From Nemopilema nomurai (Eukaryota; Cnidaria; Scyphozoa; Rhizostomeae; Rhizostomatidae): DNA of 64,000 bases. Made by a program: the position numbers and the translations under genes. The DNA is taken from assembly GCA_003864495.1 (NCBI GenBank), contig PEDN01001367.1, positions 124,001 through 188,000 on the forward strand. Reading direction: 5' to 3'. Below, one piece after another: positions 24,501 through 33,500 of the stretch (the first letter of the stretch is position 1; the number at the start of each line of letters is the position of its first letter). Below the pieces are notes generated by a model, which saw nothing but the letters and a program-made list of their open reading frames with translations, was not told where the DNA came from and did not search any database.

Positions 24501-27500
24501 TACACTTTTTGCTGTGCCTGGCTCTGGTTTCTGGCCCCGGGCTCTTTAAAGATTTTGGTTGATAATAATGCTCTAATATATAAGATTTCTAGAAAGCTCT
24601 TTAAAAGTATTGATCGATAACAATATTCTAATATGTAAGGTTTCTAGAATGCTCTTAAAGAGCACTGATTGATAATTATAAATTATTTCATTTACAAAAT
24701 AGTTTGCTATGCAGATCAAGTGTTGTACTTGCAGCATACTTGGTCACTATTACAATTGATACATGCCTGCTCTTTGTAGTAAGATATACGAAGATTGATA
24801 TATAAGTATTAGTTTAGTCTTCAAAGAACTAGTGGCTTCTGGACAAACGTTGGTTTAGAAATGCAGGTTTTTAGTGTTAAGGCCAACTCTCCGAATTGGC
24901 CAACTAGGCTACAAGTATCAATAAATCACATTTTGTGGAAGGTTCTTTGTTGAAATGAACCTCTGCAATTGCAGTTGTGATCAGAATGGCAAGGTGTTTT
25001 CGTTCTTTGTAATATACGGTAGACTTTGGTAACTGACATTATTATAATCGCTAGGCCATTCTGATTTCACTATTTGTTGAGAAATGTTTTTCAAGTTTTT
25101 TTTAGTTTATCTAGGTTTTGACCAAAAATATTGCATTCATATTTTCAGCATCTCAGCTCCTTAATTAAAAATAATTCGGTTCATGTTTAATGCACTTTTC
25201 AAGATGAGGAAGAAACAGGTGCGACTTGGTTAAGTTTTTTAAACCTCTTTTCTTTTACAATAAAAGATCACATTTTACTCGAGCAACAAAACGTTTCATA
25301 CAGAAATACATTTTCAGTTTATAATGGTAGCTATTTAAAGGTAACAACTAAACTCTATTTGCTAATGCTTAAAAAAAACTTAATATATTCTTAACAAGAG
25401 TAACGATGCAGAATTGAATGATCATGCTATCTAAAAAAGGACATAAATAGACGAATTGAGGCAAATTGTTAAAGAAGGGATGACAGACCTAAATAAATGT
25501 CTCTTTTTCGTTGAAATTCCTTTATTTCTGTACTTAATGTTACTTATCGAGCCAAGGAAAAAAGACAAAAACATTTTCAGACATTTCCCAAAACAAAAAC
25601 CATGAAATGGAATTTAATCTAGTACCCAGGTACTTGCCATTCTTTTGCAGTTTGGACAGGCGGATTTTAATGTTATGTACGCTTCAGATAATGACGACAC
25701 GTTTTTATAAAAGAAACCTAGCTTGGGTCCTAGTACTAAAAGCTATTTGATTCTTCACTAGTTTCTAGTACTAAAAGTTTTTTAAAAGTTTCTTGTTTTT
25801 AGATAAGCATTTAACATCAAATTTTGCGCCTTCCCTCGTTTATCAATTGTATTAACGTTTATCACACAACCGTAAGATTTGATATGGTATCTCTTGTCCA
25901 TTGTTCTCATGGAAACAGTGGTACTTTTTATTGAGACACCCGGTACAGTGTGGTCGAATTGTTGTATTATTTTTCGTATTATTACCGAGACACCCGCTAT
26001 GTATTTTTTTCCAGCTCAGAAAGTTGACATTATTATTTTAGTTTTTTAAAAATATTGATTTAGTTCTAAAAGTTTCTTAAATCTTTGGGGCTCTAGTACT
26101 AGGTTTCTTATTTGACGGTTTTTTTTTAAAAACGTGTATTTTAAGAAACCATGGGTTGGCGAAGAAGAAAAGAGACGGAAGAAAAATAACGACCACGAAG
26201 GGACTCGAACCCTCAATCTTCTGATTCGAAGTCAGACGCCTTATCCATTAGGCCACGCGGCCGTCGAAATAAATCGGCGATATGAGTAATATGATCTTGT
26301 TAATAGATCTCTGCTCATCTTCCTCGGTTTGCATTTTCCCGACTCCTTTTTATCATTGGCATTTTGTGTCACAATAATCGTAATTTTGAGTTTATAGTTA
26401 TTTTTATCATTTAGATAGTCGTAACCATGCAGGGACCTTATAAGGAGCCATCGTTGAAGTGAATAAACATATTTTTGCTAATATCTTCTCCACACTAAAT
26501 ATTTTTTAAGATCAAATAGAATTCTTTTTTTCCAAAAGATGGCAACTTTTTTGCAAACGCTTACGTTTTGGTGCCTTTTAAATCACCCTGTCTAAATAAA
26601 GAATGGCAAATTCAGAAGCAGGTGGAATATTTTCATTATGTGCTGGAGTTTCGTAATGTCACTTCCAATCGTGTCTTGTTGATTCTCACAAAGGCCATCG
26701 GTTCAACATTCGTTGCATGCTTTATGGGCGAGTTGCCTTGTATAAAACAATGCTAACCAACTATTGTTTCTTGTTTACCAGTATTTTTTATCTATCAATA
26801 ATTTACGCTAATACTCGATTATTAGCTGTGTCTTTACACGAAAGTGCGTTCTTTTTGTGTCAGTCCAAAGCATATATAGAGGAAGAGATTCATGAATATG
26901 GTGATTGAATTTTTTTAAAATGAAGAATTATCATTTTCAAAGTATTTTTAAGTACCAAGTATTTTAGCTTTGCCTATCAAATTAAAATGTACTGCAATTG
27001 TAGGCCTCTATGGTAGCTAGTAGCAGAATGTTTTTGAATTTTTAGAAAAAATTCGTCGGCTGTGATCATTCGAAAATGGGCTTACTAAGATACTTTAGAA
27101 AATATGCTTGTAGCCGTGAAAATGTCATCCTTTTAAAAGCAAGCTTGACATTGATTATAATAACCTTAACACAAATGGAAGGCGAGTTATAATAACATGA
27201 ACATTTACTTGCCACGCCCTTTTCCCAATGTCTTCTATTTAGTTTATCCTGGCCTCACCAGTGATCGCAATTAGGTCATTGAAGGGTTATTTAAGGCATG
27301 AATGGAAAAATATCTTTTGCTCAAAACAAATGCTTTTTATTCCAGGTATCTTTGCACACAGTGCCGCTTATGACAGGGATACAAGGAATATACTGGTTTT
27401 TGGTGGAGTTGCCTTTTCAGTATCTGGTGCCCAAGTATCAGATCGGCTTTGGGGGCTTGACCTTCTACAAAATTCGTGGAGTGAGATCCAACCAACTGGA

Positions 27501-30500
27501 CTCATAAAGGTACATTATTATATTACCTTTCTTCCTATAATGTTTACCTTTCTTTGCTGTCTCTGAAGCCGACTAAGGTGGCCTTTATCAGAAAGTAAAG
27601 AGATGGTTTTTTTGAATCTGTCACGATGGGTCATAATCGTGTGAATGGCATTCTAATTTCAAATGACTTTATTTAATGGCTTGATTGGAGCAGAACATTT
27701 AAACAGTTTAAGCAGAAATGATTCACCGAGTGGGCTATTCAAAGTTGAGAGTTTCAAACAAAAGATGTCCAATAGATTTATTGGACTCCATAAGGCCCAT
27801 AAAATTCTACTTCCTTCAGAAATTTTATCCAAATCATGGTAAACTATTTTCAAAGTCTGTTTTGTCAAACTCTGATAAAAAATTTTTGATTAATCGTTGA
27901 GATCGACAACTTTCAAGCTGCAATGGTGGTTAAGAAAAAACTAAAAATTGATTTCATTTTGGGGTTTTGCACTGTAGAATGGGTTTGCGTCACCTTTAGA
28001 AGGATATTGTCCTTTTTCATAGTGTGACTTACAATATTTTTTGTTCTTAGCCTTTCAGTCTGTTTGGTCACTCTGCCTCTATCATGAACGACACCATGTA
28101 CATTGTTGGGGGCTATTCAGACTTCCGAAAGAAAGGCTTCAATCATGATTTGCTGTTATGGAAAATGAGGTGCAATCGATGGCTTACAGTCCCTTTGAAT
28201 GGTATGTGTCGTATGGTGTCGAACTCTCCAAGTCTCTAAAAGTCGGCTCTTTCTCCAGAGGCTCAATTCTGGCTTGAAATATCTCATTTCTGGCTTGAAA
28301 TATCTCAATTCTGGCTTGAAATATCTCAATTCTGGCTTGAAATATCTCAATTCTGGCTTGAAATATCTCATTTCTGCCTTGAAATATCTCATTTCTGGCT
28401 TGAAATATCTCAATTCTGGCTTGAAATATCTCAATTCTGGCTTGAAATATCTCATTTCTGCCTTGAAATATCTCATTTCTGGCTTGAAATATCTCAATTC
28501 TGGCTTGAAATATCTCCTGCTGCTTACGTCCCTTGTCACAAACTATGTGTTGCATAGCAACCACTGTAAGCTACCAATCAAGTTGAAGTTGATTTCATTT
28601 CATATCTCTTTTACTGCTTATGAAGCAAAGGGTAGAGCATTTCTGTCGCAATCTTCAATCTTTAGTTTTAGTTTTTTCTGCGAGAGAGTGTATTTAGCCG
28701 CATAACGATTCCCCCTTGAAGAATTCTTTTCGTTTGATATCGTAGATTCGTTTGGGTCAGGTGAACATCTTGCTTTGCGTATACCGTCGGCTGCACAGTC
28801 GCTCCTTGCAGTCAACCAAACCATGTACTATTTCGGCGGGTACAACATTGAAGCTCTCAATCGAACCATTAGAATCACACCCCCAAACGATACCTGCAGG
28901 CTGATTCGAACCAAGCGAGATTGTCTTGATTTCTATGGATGTAATTGGTGCGATGGAATCTGTTTTGGCATCGGCACAGCTCCACCCGCGGCCTGCAATA
29001 GCACGCACGCCATTGATGGGGTCCCTTGCACTTCATCTTCATTTCAAGCGGTGAATTGCTCCACGCTGAAGTCTTGCAGCACGTGCGTTTCGCGGCTGCC
29101 GGGTATGGGCGTGGTCCATTGCATGTGGGACATCTACCGTGGCTGCTTGAACAGTACTGGCTCATCTTCGACAACAGTGAGTCGCAGTGTTGATAGCTGT
29201 TTTGATAGCACTTGCCAAGCTGCATCTTGTGATACATGCATCGCCGAATCTGGCTGTATTTGGACACAATATTTCATGAAGGAGAACGAGATTACGCTAA
29301 GATACAAAAAAGAAGGTACCGCTCCATGGAATTGCTTCCACTCTTCAGTTGAACTGTCCCACGCTGGCGAAAAGATATACCCCGCCCATGACAGGTCGCC
29401 ACCAGCGCTCTGCCCTACAAAATGCTCCAACTACCAAAACTGCAGCACTTGTTTATCATCAAAAGGTATTCTTTGTTCATATTTATAGCTTAATATTGCG
29501 AAGCTGTGATGTTTTTTCCTTAAACTCAATTTTCAATATGTGGCACCAATAGAGAACATGGAGGCGTTATGCATTTTTGTCACGTAGATCTCTTTGAAGC
29601 TGTCACTATTTACAAGTTTCCAGGGGCTCTATAATATTTGACATTTCTCGGTCTGTTGTTTACCCGGGAACTTTGTGCCAAAGTGTAAAAATAAGAAGTT
29701 AACAATAATTATGCTTTCCAACAGCTCGAATACCTTGCTCTAAGCTACTGATGATATTTCACAAAAGTAACGATGTCCTTTTCCCTCAGCAATTCTATGA
29801 ATAATTAGTTACCCTTTTATTGGTCACATTGCTGAAAATGTCTTTTCCATTTTTCTTTTTTAACATATCATTATAATATTATTTAGAGTTCGAGCCAGTT
29901 TCGAGTCATAAACGTACCTCACTGTGGAATGTTTTCAACCTCACTGGGGAACGTTTCTTTTCCATTTCTCAACTTTTTCTTGTATTTACAGTATCATTAA
30001 GTCGTGCCATTTTACGAATCTGTATTAAGTATCATAACAACATGTCCACCTCTGAGGAATGGAACACATTTTTAGATGAAATCGTTTGCTTAGCCTTTCG
30101 GACTCATTTGATTTTAGGTGAAGAAGGAGGCACAAGATCTTGTCTTTGGAGTCAGAAGCTGAGGCGCTGTTTCCCGCCAAGTATGATAAGCCTCGTTTGC
30201 ATGACGGGAGACTGTGGCCGCATTCACCGAGATGTCGGCACTTGCCCTGCGCATTGCGGCCTCGCTGATTCCTGTGATTCCTGCCTCAAGAGTTCAGGCT
30301 GCGGCTGGTGTGCTAGACCCGGGGTTTTAGGGCAGGGCGTGTGCCAGCAGGGGGATTCGAAAGGTATGGCCAAAATGATCTTGTAGCAAGAACAAGCGCC
30401 TGTCATTTAATAGTTTCGATATAATGGGCTTAATAAGGTTTTGATAAGAAGTATGTATTAATGTATTAGATGCTTTGCAAAGCTTATCCTTTTAAAGACA

Positions 30501-33500
30501 GCTTGATAGTAAAGTATTTGATTTGATTTAATTCTACTACTATAATACTACAAAACCCTAGTTATGTAAGTTATATACAAATCAACTAAAGAGCGCAACA
30601 GCAATAATATAATTAAAGGACAAAGATTCTTAAGGAGATACCTTCAAAATAGGTTAGCTAACGAGATGAGTCAAGTTAAATTAAGCCTTACGGGCCAAGC
30701 AAGAAATGCTGTTGCGAAGCTCACTAGCTTTCAAATTGTTTCTAGAAGATAATTTCTCAAATATTTTTTGAATGAGAATTTAGAAGTGGTATATCTTATT
30801 TCTACTGGTAGATTGTTCCGTAATTTTGCCCCCATAAATCGAGTTGATTTCAAGCCGTACCGTAAAGTGTTTGTCATGGCCAGGAAGAGATCATCACTTG
30901 CTATGTCATTGATTGAACGGGATATTGACTTTTCATAATTGGCAACACACGAATTTTAACAAGCTCTTTCTCTAGTAGACGTAGTCAGACTGGTATTTAT
31001 TATCCTTTACTGGTATTTACATTTTCAATTGAAGGTTCTCGAGCTGGAATATGCAGTGTTCAAAGTCACAATACAACGGGCGCTATTTGGGCGCCATTGT
31101 TGTGCCCACTAGAAAATGAATGTTTAAATGGTAGACACAATTGCTCATCGAACGAGTTCTGCATCGATCTAGAATATGGCTTTGAATGCAAATGTAAGCC
31201 AGGTTACGAGAGACAACCAGGGTAAGTACTTCAGTTTTTTGCAATACTGTTTACCTTGACGAACTTTTTGAACACCGCTAATAACAGGTCATGCGATTTG
31301 ACAAGGGCCTGTGAATGTATGTGGAACTTGTTCGTGATACCGGCGCATATGGAGAGCAGCAACTCGTTTTCTTGTTCGATAGCTCATTTTGACCACAGCA
31401 ACTCTGTGCAATGAATTATATACCTGTATCAATAATGAAAATATTGTATAATCGTACTCCCTTTCATAGGTCTATTATTAAGGAATTCTGTAGATATTAG
31501 AATTTATTTGTATATTGGTATTGAGGTTCAAGCAGTGAATGGGGTAGCATAATTGTAAATGTAAAACGAATCTTATGGAAATGCTAGCCAGGTTTCCGTC
31601 CAAAGTAAATGGACACCGTCGGACGACATCCAAAGAGGTATCTACATAGCGATGCTGCTGCTGTTTTTTAGGCCCTTGTGGTATTTCCAGAATCCAAAAT
31701 GCTTTGAGCATTAAACGCATGTTTTTAGTTTAATGCATTACGTAGGAAGAACATTTACCCGATGGAAAATAGGTCAATAATTTTACAACGCTTTAAAGGC
31801 CTTTAAAATCGTCGAAATGGTGAGATGAGGTTGTCGGCTTTTGGGAATATATGTCGAGCAGCGAGCAGCGAGCTTTTGCAATAACTTCATTTTTGTTTGT
31901 TTCATTCCAGATCCAAAAACTGTGTTCCCATTTGCTTGCAAGGATGCGATAGAGGATCTTGTGTCAGGCCGAATGTTTGTGAATGCATGTTTGGCTGGAC
32001 TTCAAATAACTGCTCGGTGCCATGCCTGTGTAACGGACACAGCAACTGTCCGAACGAGAGTCGGACAGACATTTGCTTGGAATGCCACAACAATACTCAG
32101 GTAGTGCCTATTTCCCTTCGCAATAGCTGCCTTAGTTATCTGTGCGGTTCTTTAGAATAACTAACTGCAACTTTTGTGTACACGTTGAAGTCCCAGCTTT
32201 CTGTTTAAAGTCCTGCACGTTGGAATCTTTTTTCTTCCATTTGCAACGCATTGAGGCCTGAAAACTTGATTGCAGTTTGATTGTTCCTTGATTCGGGCTT
32301 TCCTGCCTTATTTGTTGATGCCAGGCTCTGATCACCACCTTTTCCTTTTAGGGTCCTTACTGTGGCGAATGCAAGGCAGAATTCGTTGGTGACCCGACAA
32401 GAAAGATCCCCTGCACCACTTGCTTGTCCCATTGTAATGGTCGCTCGTCCATTTGTGTCTCTAGAGCAATGAAAGCATCGCTTCCATCAACTGTTTTGCA
32501 GAATGCCACTTTGGTATACCCATTAAACCTTTTTTGGATCTTTTTACCTAATTTCACCACCAACTACTCTTTTTGAGTGATTTTTTGTTTGTTGTTGTGA
32601 AGCTCAAAGGCTTTCTTCTGATATTTCTCCACTTTGATATCCAGTAAAATGCTAAAAGACTGTGTGTTTATGCCATTCTAGGGAAATGCGATATTTTGGT
32701 TATTCAAACACCCTTTTGTGGATTGAATATCTTTTATTATTTTCTCCACTTTAGTTGCAGTCCTTGATCAAGAAAGGGCCTACTGACCTTGGCTCCATGG
32801 TTTGTCTCCTTTGTGGGGGTAACAGCGAAGGAAATCTTTGTGAAAAATGCATTCATGGTTTTTTCAAGAAAGAAAAGAGCTGCAGACAGTGAGTGATTAA
32901 AGTGATATGCACATATATTGTAGAAGTGAACAGAAGTATTTATTACAGTAGCTGAATTTCTTCCTCGTTAGCTCTACGTTCCTATTCATAATTATTAAAT
33001 GAAAAAGAAATTCAAGCGGACCAGATTTCTTCGAAATAAATTTTAAACAGAGCATATGGGTTCCGTTTTCAGAGAATGAAGCTAGGCTGGTTGACTGGAC
33101 TACCAGTGGCTTTTGATTTGAATGTTCGAAGGGCTTAACTTGTAAATCTTCTTTCTATGACATTGCTGCGTTGGTTCTATTTCGTTATCACAATATATAA
33201 TGAATATTCCTTGCAATTCTTCTATTGCATTTGTCATTGGTATCCACCGCATTCCAGGTGCCAATGTAATGGGCATGGTGCCAATTGTGACGCAGAGACT
33301 GGTGCTGGGTGTATTTGCAAGCAAAACACAAGGTCAGAAGAAAAAACCTGGTCAAAACAGGTAAGATTAACAGTTTTTTCCATAACATTTCCAGGATAGT
33401 TTGGTCGATATAACTACTTTCTCATAGGCAGATCCCAGCTGATGCCTTGCTTATATTTGATAGAAGGTTTTTGTGGAGAAATTCCAATTGATTTTGTTGT

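Noticed and set aside
28156..28705. Open frames with RYFKPE or LNSGLKY heptad repeats
   Set aside because: They are products of a 21-bp intronic tandem repeat that is open in several frames on both strands.
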